34,956 nt of DNA from an uncultured Desulfosporosinus sp. Its GTDB lineage: Bacteria; Bacillota; Desulfitobacteriia; Desulfitobacteriales; Desulfitobacteriaceae. Under the pieces are notes generated by a model. It did no database searches, was not told where the DNA came from, and saw nothing but the letters and a program-made list of their open reading frames with translations. Below are positions 21,744 through 31,763 of this stretch, in pieces. Location: positions 1 to 34,956 of the forward strand of contig CAKMJS010000136.1 in the NCBI GenBank assembly GCA_927405585.1. Reading direction: 5' to 3'. The translations under genes were made by a program, and so were the position numbers. Within the stretch, counting starts at the first letter, position 1, and each line of letters begins with the position of its first letter.

Positions 21744-24700
21744 TTATGCTCCTGTGACTACTGTATAGCCATTTGTATCTGTCGTACTTGGAACATATAG
21801 AGTCTGAACTCCGTTAGGATCTTCTAGAGTCTTAACACTGATTTTAGCTGGAACAGCTTTAACTGTGATTGAGTCTGCTAAAGCAACATCTGCAGCTGCG
21901 AAAGTATAAGTTAATACATTACCTGCTGCATTATTTGATACAGCAGAAATAACTTTACCTTGAGTATTGTTCATAAATGTGAAGTCATCAGCGTAAAGTC
22001 CTGCAATTGTAGAATCTACAGGAGAATCGAAAGTAAGAGTAACAGTGTTAGCCCCATCTGATGCCACTACAGGAGCAGAAATAAGTTTTGGAGCTAGTGT
22101 ATTACTATAAACTGTTGTTGCAGCAATTGCTTTAACCAAGACACCTGCGACATTTGTGGAAGCTGGAGCAGCAGCTGTAATAGTATTAGCAATACCAAAT
22201 GCTTTGATAGTAGTTACTTTTGCTCCTGTGAAAGTCAAGATGACTTTTTTACCTGTCAGATATCCGCTATCAGCAGTCACGCCACCTACAACAAAATCAG
22301 CTAGAACAAGTGTACTTAATGCTTGGTCAAACTCTACTTCAGCCGTGAGATTAGAACCTGTATTATAGAGCTTGAATGAATTTGCAACTAAGGTCGGTCC
22401 GTAAGCTGCTGAAGCAGCTGCGGTTTGTACAGCGTTAGTTGTAGAGATTGCAGTCAGAATATTTCCTGCAACATCTTTCACATTAGCAACACGAATGGCA
22501 ACGATGTTTAAGGCAGTTGCACCAGCAGCTGTTGTATAGTTCGTTGGGAATACAATTTCTGCCGATTTATTGCCTTCGCCCATGTTTAATGTTGTGCCAG
22601 CTGGTAATGCTTTAACTTCAGCAAGTCCATTGGTGAAAGCATAATTTGCAACGTTGCTAATTGTCGATATATCCATAGCTTCGTTGAAATATGCAACCAC
22701 TTTATAAACTGAACCGGTTGAAGCAACAGCAACACTAAACACTGGTCCTGTTGTATCGGAACCACTTATTGTTGTTGTGAACTCATTCATTGCATTAGGA
22801 GTATATGCAGTGTCGACTACATTCTTAATAGTCAGAGAGTAATTCGAACCTTCTAAACCAGGTGTTAAAGTAATATCAAAAGTATCTGAGTTAGTGTTAA
22901 CTGTTGGCTTAGCTACTATACCTGTCATTCTAGCAGAAATATTAGTACCCGCAGAATCTTTTAGTTTAAAGTTTGCTAAGTTTTGTGCATAAAGATAATT
23001 TACAGTTTCGGAGAACTTAACACGAATAACTGTGCTAGAAGTAAGCGTAACTGTTGTAACAGTAGGTTTAACTGTGTCTTCAGTGGCTACATAGCTTACT
23101 CTTACATCATTTGTTCCGTCAATTTCATTGCCATAAGTGTCTACCATATCTTTGTCGAGAACTAATATGTTTCCACCCAGAACTACTTTACCTGACGCAA
23201 ATGTAAGCTTAACTACTGTATTACTAGTACCGCTTTTAAAAGAAGCCGCTGTAGGATTTGTTGCCCCGTCGCCAATATCATAATTCGATAAATTGAGGGC
23301 ACCATCAGTTGCAGCAGAATCCTTCATTGCCCGATCAAAGGTTACATAAACCGTTCCATTGTTCATCCCAGTAATGCCTGTTACTTTCGGAGCATTAGTT
23401 ACAGTATCAACATTAAAGTTCATCGTTGTTTTTGTTACCATGAAGCCAGCAGCATCAACAAGGCTTGCTCCTGAGCCAGCAGGTACAGTCAACGTGTTTG
23501 CTCCAACAGGAAGAGTTGTCCCGAAGGTAAGTTCAATTCCGTCAGCATAATTACCCAAAGTAGCATTCTTTAAAGCTGCAGAAATATAACCATAGTTAAC
23601 TACACTCTGGTCATTAATCTTGAAGTTTGATGCATCAGCACCAGCAGCAAGAAGTTTTAGCGGTTCTGAGAATTTAACCGTTACTTTTGTATTACCAGAT
23701 GCTGTTACCGATGCAACTGTTGGAACAGTTGTATCCGTGAATACTACTTCTTGCTCAATTTTAGGAGCTGTTTGTAACAAATCAGCAGTTAGAATCGCTT
23801 TATTAACTGTAACCCAAGTTTTTGCATACTGTGCTTGAGGAGCATTTAATGTAATCAATACAGTTTGTTTATCAGCCTGCAACACTGCTATATCAGTACC
23901 TGAAACTAAGGCTGACCCGCCAACTAAATAGTTAGCTTCATTTTCTGCTGTATCTTTATCTACTACAACATTGAACATAACTTTAATTTGATTTAGGTTA
24001 ATAGCGCTTACACTACTAACAGACGGCGTAGCCGGCACAGAACCGACAACTTTTGCTACAGATGCGTCACTAACAACTGTAGTTCCACCAAGTGCAGTTA
24101 CTACAGCATTAGCAGCAAGTTTCATACCGACGCTAGCAAGAGCAGCATCCCCACCATTTTCAGTGTCAGTCAGAACGATCGGAGCGCCTGACTTAGCAGC
24201 TAAGGAGGAAGCAGAGAGTGAGTCAACTAAGTGTGCTTGCGTTCCGTTAGCAACATAGACGTTGTTATAGGAGTAGCCAAGGGTATCAAGCACTACTTTA
24301 TTAGTAGCGAAACGATCCGCACCAGCAAGGCGAGTTGCGCCAGCGATGTCAGATACGAGGGTAGGTCCACCGACGAGATATGTTTTAGAACCAACAATGC
24401 TGGAAGCCATTGGAAGGGTTCCATTAACATTAGCTACTACGATAGCGTAGTTGTTAGCAGCTGCAAAGGAAGCTACTGACAAAGCATCAGCCAAAGCATA
24501 GTAACCAACTACAAAGGTACCTACAGGACTAACCAGTTGTTCGTTAATTTTTGCTGCAGTAGCGATACGATCATCGCCTTTGAGAACTACAGCTGTAACA
24601 CCAGGGATTGCGTTGACTTGATCAACGACTGCTTGTTTCAGTGCTCCAACGACATAAACTTTCGTGACTTTGAGTTTAATCAGTTCATTCTTAGTAGCTT

Positions 24701-24980
24701 CAGTCAGAGAGTCGTTGTCTGACAATAAAATAGGAGAAGTTTTTCCAGCTAATGGTGCTGCTGCGAGAGCATCCACCAAGTTAGCATCTGCTGCTGGAGC
24801 TAGAACCGCAGTAGTGGCAGATACGAATTTTTCTGCTACTGCAATAGCAGTTCCGAATCTGTCAGCTCCGGAAAGCCGATCTGTTGTTACCCCTGTTGCT
24901 GCGAAAGCATTCATCGGGGCCATAGTCGCAACCATTGCCACTAGGGCTAGGGAGGCTATGAATTTTTTAGTTTTCTTCAT
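21744..24980 (-). CDS. S-layer protein: three CWB2 repeats plus Ig-like (SbsA/Big_5) domains
   Basis: This 1078-residue protein has a signal peptide cut near AFA-ATG (27/28). Three CWB2 (PF04122) cell-wall repeats follow at about 34-125, 126-215 and 218-315, recognised by DRLSGADRFGTA, GDDRIATA and TRLAGADRFATN. CWB2 triplets bind a secondary wall polymer. About seven Ig-like repeats follow to the C-terminus, each with a pattern like KVTVKFSEPL or IRVKFSETV. Thr, Ala, Val and Asn are abundant and Cys is absent, as in S-layer subunits. No SLH domain is present. ATG follows AGGAG at a rather long 12-base spacing, with a structured leader upstream. It is the probable main surface-lattice protein, although I cannot measure abundance. 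Confidence 0.9.
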   Translation of the reverse strand: MKKTKKFIASLALVAMVATMAPMNAFAATGVTTDRLSGADRFGTAIAVAEKFVSATTAVLAPAADANLVDALAAAPLAGKTSPILLSDNDSLTEATKNELIKLKVTKVYVVGALKQAVVDQVNAIPGVTAVVLKGDDRIATAAKINEQLVSPVGTFVVGYYALADALSVASFAAANNYAIVVANVNGTLPMASSIVGSKTYLVGGPTLVSDIAGATRLAGADRFATNKVVLDTLGYSYNNVYVANGTQAHLVDSLSASSLAAKSGAPIVLTDTENGGDAALASVGMKLAANAVVTALGGTTVVSDASVAKVVGSVPATPSVSSVSAINLNQIKVMFNVVVDKDTAENEANYLVGGSALVSGTDIAVLQADKQTVLITLNAPQAQYAKTWVTVNKAILTADLLQTAPKIEQEVVFTDTTVPTVASVTASGNTKVTVKFSEPLKLLAAGADASNFKINDQSVVNYGYISAALKNATLGNYADGIELTFGTTLPVGANTLTVPAGSGASLVDAAGFMVTKTTMNFNVDTVTNAPKVTGITGMNNGTVYVTFDRAMKDSAATDGALNLSNYDIGDGATNPTAASFKSGTSNTVVKLTFASGKVVLGGNILVLDKDMVDTYGNEIDGTNDVRVSYVATEDTVKPTVTTVTLTSSTVIRVKFSETVNYLYAQNLANFKLKDSAGTNISARMTGIVAKPTVNTNSDTFDITLTPGLEGSNYSLTIKNVVDTAYTPNAMNEFTTTISGSDTTGPVFSVAVASTGSVYKVVAYFNEAMDISTISNVANYAFTNGLAEVKALPAGTTLNMGEGNKSAEIVFPTNYTTAAGATALNIVAIRVANVKDVAGNILTAISTTNAVQTAAASAAYGPTLVANSFKLYNTGSNLTAEVEFDQALSTLVLADFVVGGVTADSGYLTGKKVILTFTGAKVTTIKAFGIANTITAAAPASTNVAGVLVKAIAATTVYSNTLAPKLISAPVVASDGANTVTLTFDSPVDSTIAGLYADDFTFMNNTQGKVISAVSNNAAGNVLTYTFAAADVALADSITVKAVPAKISVKTLEDPNGVQTLYVPSTTDTNGYTVVTGA

Positions 24981-25200
24981 CTAGTAAATTTCTCCTCTCG
25001 TCTTTTGGATATCTTCTTCTGTCTAGTGTCTTGTGGAAAAACCAATATACCTTTCTCCACCCCAAGGACGTCTTTTAGTCGTCCCTCACCTCCTTAAAAG
25101 TTGTAGCACAATCTTCTTTAGACATTGCGCAATATCTAAAAGCATTCCACGGAATGAGCGGGAGCGTCCCCCCTAAAGATGAAAATTGGTGTTCATCTCT
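24981..25200 (-). promoter_or_regulatory. S-layer gene leader with a strong SD-like site not followed by a gene
   Basis: On the minus strand AAGGAGGTGAGG (SD core at 25087-25095) lies about 107 bases ahead of the S-layer ATG, with only a four-codon frame (GTG AGG GAC GAC stop). A GGACG/CGTCC hairpin follows. TGCTACAAC, an extended -10-like box, sits just upstream, so the SD-like site would be close to the mRNA 5' end. This resembles the STAB-SD arrangement known from Bacillus cry3 genes. The rest of the gap to 25468 shows only short dyads (CATTCC/GGAATG near 25144-25157). Confidence 0.35.
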
Positions 25201-25468
25201 CCCGTGTCGTACCCTTTAGAACCGCAGGAGAATGGGAAAACCACAAACAGGGTCTCCACTCGCTATATGTATTCTTCATAAAAGCGAATATTCCTGCTTG
25301 CAGATCAACTTATTTATGGGCATTTTGTGAAGATTTTACCCACAGACAAGTTTTCATAGGACTCTCGATTAGTTTACACCAAAACCTAGTAGTTTTCCAC
25401 TCTTTTCTTAAAAATATACTCCAAAAGTTCGTATTTTATTATTAAATTTAGCTAATATTTCCTTTTTA

Positions 25469-27838
25469 TTATGGTAAAACGCTCACCACACCGGTCCCAC
25501 CCACTGCAATTTTCTGGGTGGGAGGAGTCTGCAAGGAAAGGATAAATTGTGCTGTGGCGGTGGGTACAGCGGTTTTGAGCACCGGTAGCAAGGGGGAACC
25601 TGTGCGTGCGGCCAGAACAGCGATACTGAGAGCATCTGAAAATTGTTCTCCATTGGTAATAAAGTACTGGCCGTCGGTCGACGCGCCCATGAGCTGCTCA
25701 TTGACGAGTGCCGCAGTGGCGTAGCGGTCACTCCCACCATACCTTTGAGCGTTTTTCAAGGTTCGCAGGAGAGCCTCAGAAATCACGCCCTGTCCCCCGA
25801 TGGCATAGGTCTTTTGAAGGCGCAAGGCAGAGTAGGCTTTTTGGGTCTCAAGCGGTAAGCTATTCGGGTCGGTCAGCAGTATGGGGATCCCCTGACGAGC
25901 TGCGAACGGTGCGACAGCAAGGGCATCCGCGAAGTCTAACCCGCTGACTAAGACAGCCTGTCCACTCGTGCTTTTGAGACGCTCAGCCATAAGGGCTGCA
26001 GTCTCATAGCGGTTCTGACCGCCAATACGTTCGAGGGTTGCTTCTGGAAGGAGTTGCTGAAGGGTTTGAACGAGTGAATCTTTTATGACTCCGTTTCCTC
26101 CTAGGACTACGATGCGGGAGGGCTGAAGATCCAAGAGCGCTGTTCCTAAGCGGGGGTCTAGCAAATCATTGTAGGTGAGGAGCACCGGGGCATTGGCCTG
26201 ATAAGCTAAGGGAATTGAGGCTAGGGCATCGGGCCAGCCGTCATACCCGGCTAAAAAAACCGTATCCGCACCGTTCGGCCAGCCCTGCCGGGCTATGTCG
26301 AGCGAGGTTGCAATTCGATCCTCTCCTGCTAGGCGATCTGGGAGGGGTTCGGTTTCCAGCTGGAAGGTCCAGGCGTAGGAGCGTGCCTTCCCGGAAAGGT
26401 CCTGGTAGGTAAGCTCGATGGAATGAATGCCGGAGGTTAACGCCGCGATTTGGGAAGCGGTCACTTCATTTTGGGTCATGGTGGTGGGCAGGAGCGTACC
26501 ATCGAGGGTGAGTTGGACACTTCCCGCTTGAACCATCGAAATACTATCGAAATGAGCTTTGATCTCACTTAGATTCTGAACATAGGAGTTCGGCAGTGGG
26601 GAGTCCGCTTGGATGGTGGGGAGTACCCCCTTCAAGGCATTGACCATACCAAAGCCCTGGGTCTCAGTCCAGCCCTTCTGATGAATATCTGTGGCACTGG
26701 CCAGAAGTTTACTGGTAACTTGTGTACTGGTCCAAGTCGGATTGGCAGACCAGATCAGTGCCGCGACGGCCGAGACCATAGGGGCGGCCATGGAGGTTCC
26801 CCCCAAGTAGACATAGCCGTTCGAAAGGGCTCGTGGGTAGGTACTGAGGATATGATTGCCTGGTGCTGTAAGACTTAAGGGGAGACCGTAATTGGAGAAA
26901 TCGGTTAATTCATTCTTGGAAGTGGTTGCTGCTACGGAGAGCACTCCGGGCAAGGCTGCTGGATAACTTATCGTGCCCACACCATCATTTCCGACGGCAG
27001 CGACCACTAGGATGCCCTTACTCTGAGCATAGTCAACCGCCTCAGTAATGTGAACGGAGTTGTCCAAGGTGCCGGAGCCTGTAGGCTTAATGCCTTCCCC
27101 AATGCTCAGGTTAATAATATGTGCCCCGTGATCCGCGGCCCAGCGGATTCCTGCGGCAACGTCCATGTCATCCCCTTCGCCCTTGCTATCCAACGCTTTG
27201 ATAGGCATGATGATGCTGGAGGGGGCGATCCCCGCAATCCCGAGCTTATTATTCCTGGTGGCTGAGATGATTCCGCTGACATGGGTGCCATGCCCATGAT
27301 CGTCCTGTGGAGGGCTTGAAGGACTCTGTTCGTTGTAGCCCTCCACCCATTGTCCTTGAAGGTCCGGATGCTTAAGGTCTAAGCCTGTATCGATCACGGC
27401 TACGACGATGGCTTGTCCTTGAGTTAAGTCCCAGGCTTCATTCGCTTGAATCTGTGGTAAATACCATTGATAGCCTTCCTGCTCCCAAAAGCTTGCCCTT
27501 CCATAGAGAGGATCATTAGGCGTTGAAAGGGCATAGTAGGGAACGGGTTCACTCCATTTGACAATATCCGGCCAAGTACTGATTTTCTGCTCTACGTCTG
27601 GGCGGGATTGTCCTGGTGGTAAGGTTAAGCGCACGAGCTCTCCCCTTGCTTCGACGTTCCCCAAAGCGCTCAGTTGAATTAAGAGTTGGTCAGAATAGCG
27701 GACGTGCAAAAGCAGGGTTCGATCATTGGTTGGTAGTAAGGTTGCTTGGCCCATGGTAAGGGGTGTGGACCCCAACAAAAGCGCAAAAACTAGTATGACC
27801 CCTAGGAGTCTCAGCGTTGCTTTCTTAATTCTGCTCAC
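25469..27838 (-). CDS. Subtilisin-like (S8) protease with three C-terminal CWB2 repeats
   Basis: This 789-residue exported protein has a signal peptide (about 1-32), a propeptide-like region (about 40-105) and an S8 catalytic domain (about 125-400). The complete triad is Asp150 (AVIDTGLD), His183 (HGTHVSG) and Ser349 (GGTSMAAP), with oxyanion Asn284. A linker domain (about 405-495) precedes CWB2 repeats from about 500 to the end (DRLAGEDRIAT, RIGGQNRYETA, RYGGSDRYATA). It likely matures or sheds surface proteins while bound to the wall, the S-layer protein next door being an obvious candidate. The GTG start directly abuts AAGGAG; an ATT codon nine bases downstream has better spacing, so the true start is unclear. 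Confidence 0.93.
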   Translation of the reverse strand: MSRIKKATLRLLGVILVFALLLGSTPLTMGQATLLPTNDRTLLLHVRYSDQLLIQLSALGNVEARGELVRLTLPPGQSRPDVEQKISTWPDIVKWSEPVPYYALSTPNDPLYGRASFWEQEGYQWYLPQIQANEAWDLTQGQAIVVAVIDTGLDLKHPDLQGQWVEGYNEQSPSSPPQDDHGHGTHVSGIISATRNNKLGIAGIAPSSIIMPIKALDSKGEGDDMDVAAGIRWAADHGAHIINLSIGEGIKPTGSGTLDNSVHITEAVDYAQSKGILVVAAVGNDGVGTISYPAALPGVLSVAATTSKNELTDFSNYGLPLSLTAPGNHILSTYPRALSNGYVYLGGTSMAAPMVSAVAALIWSANPTWTSTQVTSKLLASATDIHQKGWTETQGFGMVNALKGVLPTIQADSPLPNSYVQNLSEIKAHFDSISMVQAGSVQLTLDGTLLPTTMTQNEVTASQIAALTSGIHSIELTYQDLSGKARSYAWTFQLETEPLPDRLAGEDRIATSLDIARQGWPNGADTVFLAGYDGWPDALASIPLAYQANAPVLLTYNDLLDPRLGTALLDLQPSRIVVLGGNGVIKDSLVQTLQQLLPEATLERIGGQNRYETAALMAERLKSTSGQAVLVSGLDFADALAVAPFAARQGIPILLTDPNSLPLETQKAYSALRLQKTYAIGGQGVISEALLRTLKNAQRYGGSDRYATAALVNEQLMGASTDGQYFITNGEQFSDALSIAVLAARTGSPLLPVLKTAVPTATAQFILSLQTPPTQKIAVGGTGVVSVLP

Positions 27839-27896
27839 TCCTTAAGGCACATTCAAGTAAATAACCAGTCAGTATGCCAGTCTAAACACGGAAGTC

Positions 27897-27953
27897 AGAG
27901 GTCAGAAGCCGGATGTATCAGATCGTTGTATTCCTTTCCGATCTCTGGCCTCT
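27897..27953 (-). terminator. Large imperfect hairpin after the transglycosylase gene
   Basis: AGAGGTCAGAAGCCGGA (27897-27913) pairs with TCCGATCTCTGGCCTCT (27937-27953) at 15 of 17 positions, counting G-U, around a 23-base loop. It lies between the gene ending at 28034 and the protease gene starting at 27838. No T-run follows, so it may act as an mRNA end or be a mobile palindromic repeat. Confidence 0.45.
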
Positions 27954-28033
27954 GTTATCAGACCTCTGGAGTGGCATCTTTGACTTGTTATTTTCTTTCA
28001 TATGCCTAATACTTCATATGACCTGGGAGATTC

Positions 28034-30079
28034 TTAGGGGAGCAGATTCGCCGTTAAGTCTGAATCTAAGGAGAGCACGCCTGAGCCTCCGAGCTGGTAG
28101 AAGCGTCCGACGGTTCCTGTGTCTTGGGTAAAGGTGGCATAGCCCCTGACTTGTTGAACGTAATCCTGAGTGACGTTACCTAAGGTCTGATTTCCCGTCA
28201 GAAGGAGCGTACCTCCTAATTTAGCCACCAAGGGTCCGCCTGCCAGAGCATCGGCAAAGACGTTCCCTGAGCCATTCGTGAAGAAGAGGTTGGGCAGGGA
28301 CGGTCGAAAACCGTCGAGAATGGCTTGCATGGTCAGAAAACGATCGGTTCCTCCATACCTTTTGAACGGAAGCGACGCAGGGAGGATTTTCGTGGGTATG
28401 ACCCCTGTTCCTCCGACAACGTTCAGAGCCTGAACGGCATTAGCTTTGAGAAAGGCGTTCACACTGGCAGGGATTCCTGTTGGAGGAGTCAGTAAGATCG
28501 GTTGCTGTAATTGAGCAGCGATAGGGGCGACGGTAAGGGCATCCGGGGCTGCTTCCCCGGTAGCTAGAAAGACTGTTTTGTCCGGTCCGAGACCTAGGGC
28601 CTCAGCGACTTTGACAGAGGTTTCGTAGCGGTCTGGGCCGGATAAACGCTGCACGGTATAGGTTTTCTCTAAGGTCTTTTGAATGGCTGGACTAATCCAG
28701 CCTCCGACGATTACGATCGTGTGAGCTTTAAGTTTGGTCAGTTCTGCCGAGACTTGAGGTAGAAGTTCTTTACTTGGTGTGATCAATAAGGGGGCATCAT
28801 ATTTCTTGGCAAGCGGGGTGCTAGTCAGGGCATCCGGCCAAGCAGCATCTTCCGAGGCGGAGAGGATCACGGTGCCTGCCCCTTGGGGCCAGCCTTCTTC
28901 AGCAATGGCAATTGCTGTATCCTCGCGTCCGGTTCCTCCTAGGCGGCGAAAGGTTTTTTGTAGGGCTTGAGTGTAGCCGTCCTGGGCTTGTTGCCAGGTT
29001 GTCGGGTCGAGATTGGGGAGTGCGAGCACCGCCCAAAACCATTTGCGGGCGGCTTGAATATCGTCCAAGTTCTTAGCACTATTTAAACGACTGGTGGCAT
29101 AGGCTGTGATCACTTTAGAGGCCGAGATTAACTTGGCCGCAAAGGTAGCCTTGTCTGTCCCCGTTGTGGCATTATAACCCGTGACATAATAGCCTAAGGA
29201 ATAAATGGATGTCGGGGTTGCAGGCTGATCAATGTGTAATTTTAGCCAATAATCTCCATTGGCTTGTTCGCTTCCTGATCCTCCTCCGCTCAGGAGGAGA
29301 GTAGGGTTAATCTCTAAATCTCCAAGATGATAGGGAGTTGGAGTGCTCCAAGTGCTGAGATAACTGGGTGACCATATCGGAGTTGGGCTATCGCACAGAG
29401 GTGCTTGGGGTAAGGTTGAAGGAGCCGGTATCGTGGTCGGATAGGTTTGGGTAATGGTTGAGTTATATTTCAGACCCATCAAGGCGAAGACATTATTCTG
29501 GTAGGGTACAGTTTTTTGGCTTGCGGCATAGTTGGGATTGTTCTTATTACTCCAGCCGTTATACGCCCAAACTGCAAAGTACCAGTTCTCTAATTTGTTG
29601 CGGTCTCCATCCCCTATTTTCGGGACCGTGCGCCACTTCTGGTTCAGAACCCGGGCTCCCTCGGAGATGTTGTAGTCATATTCCGTTTTGAGTCTTTCAA
29701 TTTTTGGCAATTGAGCCGGATCACTCGCATTATAGTTCGAGATTTGCATGATGCCGATCCCCACGCCATCTCTCCCCATTAAGGGAGTGAGAGGGTTGCC
29801 GTCTTTGAATTGGACCCAGCCGGATTCTTGCCAAGCGACCGCTTTTAAGACCACGGGAGGGATATTGTATTGGTTAGCCCATTTAGTAATGCTGGCCGAT
29901 ACTTCGGCTTGGGTTGGCACTGTAAGTGTACTGACTCCCTCGGTAAGGGGGGGTAACGTTTCTGCATAAGCCTCACTCGGTAGACCCACGACAAGAGACG
30001 TACTCATTAGAAGAAAAAGAATTAAGAGTTTGGATATCCTTTTTTTCACATTTGACTCGGATCCACCGGATTTACGCAC
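28034..30079 (-). CDS. Lytic transglycosylase (SLT) with three C-terminal CWB2 repeats
   Basis: GTG at 30079 follows GGAGG with suitable spacing, giving 681 residues. A signal peptide (about 12-39, ending EAYA) leads to a goose-lysozyme-like SLT domain (about 55-205). Its motifs are VAWQESGW with likely catalytic Glu85, GIGIMQIS at 107-114 and VWAYNGW near 170-176. Such enzymes cleave the glycan strand to 1,6-anhydro ends. A middle region (about 210-385) has no family I recognise. Three CWB2 repeats fill the C-terminus (RLGGTGREDTA, RLSGPDRYETS, RYGGTDRFLTM). A TATAAT lies at 30103-30108 upstream. The enzyme probably remodels wall near the S-layer anchor. Confidence 0.9.
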   Translation of the reverse strand: MRKSGGSESNVKKRISKLLILFLLMSTSLVVGLPSEAYAETLPPLTEGVSTLTVPTQAEVSASITKWANQYNIPPVVLKAVAWQESGWVQFKDGNPLTPLMGRDGVGIGIMQISNYNASDPAQLPKIERLKTEYDYNISEGARVLNQKWRTVPKIGDGDRNKLENWYFAVWAYNGWSNKNNPNYAASQKTVPYQNNVFALMGLKYNSTITQTYPTTIPAPSTLPQAPLCDSPTPIWSPSYLSTWSTPTPYHLGDLEINPTLLLSGGGSGSEQANGDYWLKLHIDQPATPTSIYSLGYYVTGYNATTGTDKATFAAKLISASKVITAYATSRLNSAKNLDDIQAARKWFWAVLALPNLDPTTWQQAQDGYTQALQKTFRRLGGTGREDTAIAIAEEGWPQGAGTVILSASEDAAWPDALTSTPLAKKYDAPLLITPSKELLPQVSAELTKLKAHTIVIVGGWISPAIQKTLEKTYTVQRLSGPDRYETSVKVAEALGLGPDKTVFLATGEAAPDALTVAPIAAQLQQPILLTPPTGIPASVNAFLKANAVQALNVVGGTGVIPTKILPASLPFKRYGGTDRFLTMQAILDGFRPSLPNLFFTNGSGNVFADALAGGPLVAKLGGTLLLTGNQTLGNVTQDYVQQVRGYATFTQDTGTVGRFYQLGGSGVLSLDSDLTANLLP

Positions 30080-30176
30080 TTGGAGTCCTCCCTATTTTAC
30101 AAATTATAAGATCTACACTACGATTAGTTTCTATAAAGTGGGGGTTCTTTGATGTTCGCTTAAGCTGACGAGTTCT

Positions 30177-31763
30177 TTAGATGAAATAGTATACGATTCC
30201 ATTCACGATGGCACGTGACGCTGTTGCTCGATAGGTGGGATTTAAGAGTTGTTGCTCCCCATTAGGATTGGAGATGAATTGTACTTCTACGAGAATTGCG
30301 GGTATGGTACTGTTTTTACCCGTGACATAAAGACTCGCATCCTTAACCCTCCTGTCAATGTTCAGTCCATCGTTATACGGTTCTAGGGCGTTGATAAGAG
30401 CGGTATGGACGGCAGTCGCTAACTCGCGGCTTTCAGCAGCGTGAGGGGTGTAGCCGCTATACAAGGTTTCAGTGCCTTGGACACTAGGGTTTGAAAAGGC
30501 GTTATTATGGATGCTGACGAAAATGTCAGCGTCGGAACTGTTGGCGATTGCTACGCGACTCTCAAGGTCAGATAACACTCCACCCGTTCCCAGAAGGACA
30601 TCGGTGGTTCTGGTTAAGATCACATAAGCTCCTTCAGTACGCAGGAAATCGGCGACCTGCAAACCAATCATCAGGTTAATGTCTTTTTCCTTCGTGCCTG
30701 CTGGTCCGGTCGCTCCAGGATCTACACCGCCATGACCTGGGTCGATCACAATCGTTCTCCCGGCCAAGAGATAGCCCGCAGGAGGTTTTCCGGCTAGGGT
30801 TTCTACGACGACCGAGGAAACAACGCTTGTCCCACCCAGGATATAGATTGTCTCCACGGGAGTGGTTTGCTTAGCCGCGGAGCTTAAAGCTGAATAGATA
30901 GTAATAGGGACTGAGTTTCTTTTCGTGATAAAGAGCGGGGAGCTAGTTTTGGCAGCCAAGGCTGCTCCAACCATGGCGTCGGCATACCCCTCCCCGGACG
31001 CGATATAAGCTGTTGGAGACGAATAGGTTGCCTGAGTATAGCTATAGATCTGGGCGGCTGTATCATAGCGGTCAACCCCGCCGATGCGGGTCTCAACGGG
31101 TATATTGGTCAGGGTGCTGGGGGGTACAACACCCGTCCCTCCGATGACGAGAACATGCGACGGGTCCAATTTAAGGTAGGCTTGACGAATCGCCGTGGGC
31201 ATTTCTTCAGCTTTAGTTAAGAGGAGCGGAATTTGTTTGATCCCTGCATATGGAGCGCTTACCAAGGCATCCGGAAAATTTTCACCATTGACAAAGATCA
31301 CGGTGTCGCTGGGGATCCTCTGGGCAATCAGGGCGGAGGTTTCATAGCGATCCTTTCCTCCGATGCGTTCCCAATCGAGACCGATTTTATCTAAGCCGGC
31401 AGTTAATTTGTTCGTCACAAGACCTTCCCCACCCAAAATGACGATCTGGGTCGCTCTCAAGCGTTCTAGTTCTGCGCTAACCCGTGGGTCTAAGGAATTC
31501 CCATCGGTCAGGAGGATCGGGGCATTAAGTTGTTTGGCCAAAGGGGTGGCAGATAAGGCATCTGGGTAGGCTTGCAGCTCACTAAGAATGACAGTGGTGG
31601 CTGATGTCCAACCTTGCTGGGAAGCAGCAATTGCTGTAGCAACCCGGTCCTGCCCCCAGATGCGGTCTGTGGAGAGGTTAAGCGGTGCTGCACTAGCGAT
31701 TGTCGCGTAACATCCACTAATAACCAACGTGACCAAGAGTAATTTGACGAACTTCGTTTTCAT
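30177..31763 (-). CDS. N-acetylmuramoyl-L-alanine amidase (Amidase_3) with three N-terminal CWB2 repeats
   Basis: ATG at 31763 follows AAGGAGGTC and gives 528 residues. The signal peptide ends near 26 (ASA). CWB2 repeats occupy about 33-325 (DRIWGQDRVATA, RIGGKDRYETS, RIGGVDRYDTA). The Amidase_3 domain (about 335-528) has zinc ligands His344 (DPGHGG), Glu359 (TKEKD) and His419 (SIHNN), and catalytic Glu493 (EVQFISNP). It cuts the bond between muramic acid and the stem peptide, acting in cell separation, wall turnover or spore formation. Domain order is opposite to the neighbouring protease and transglycosylase. It is divergent from the GH18 gene. Confidence 0.95.
   Translation of the reverse strand: MKTKFVKLLLVTLVISGCYATIASAAPLNLSTDRIWGQDRVATAIAASQQGWTSATTVILSELQAYPDALSATPLAKQLNAPILLTDGNSLDPRVSAELERLRATQIVILGGEGLVTNKLTAGLDKIGLDWERIGGKDRYETSALIAQRIPSDTVIFVNGENFPDALVSAPYAGIKQIPLLLTKAEEMPTAIRQAYLKLDPSHVLVIGGTGVVPPSTLTNIPVETRIGGVDRYDTAAQIYSYTQATYSSPTAYIASGEGYADAMVGAALAAKTSSPLFITKRNSVPITIYSALSSAAKQTTPVETIYILGGTSVVSSVVVETLAGKPPAGYLLAGRTIVIDPGHGGVDPGATGPAGTKEKDINLMIGLQVADFLRTEGAYVILTRTTDVLLGTGGVLSDLESRVAIANSSDADIFVSIHNNAFSNPSVQGTETLYSGYTPHAAESRELATAVHTALINALEPYNDGLNIDRRVKDASLYVTGKNSTIPAILVEVQFISNPNGEQQLLNPTYRATASRAIVNGIVYYFI

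Noticed and set aside
25179-25445. Plus-strand open frame of 88 codons upstream of the S-layer gene
   Set aside because: No ribosome site and no recognisable protein features; it lies in the leader and promoter region of the minus-strand S-layer gene.
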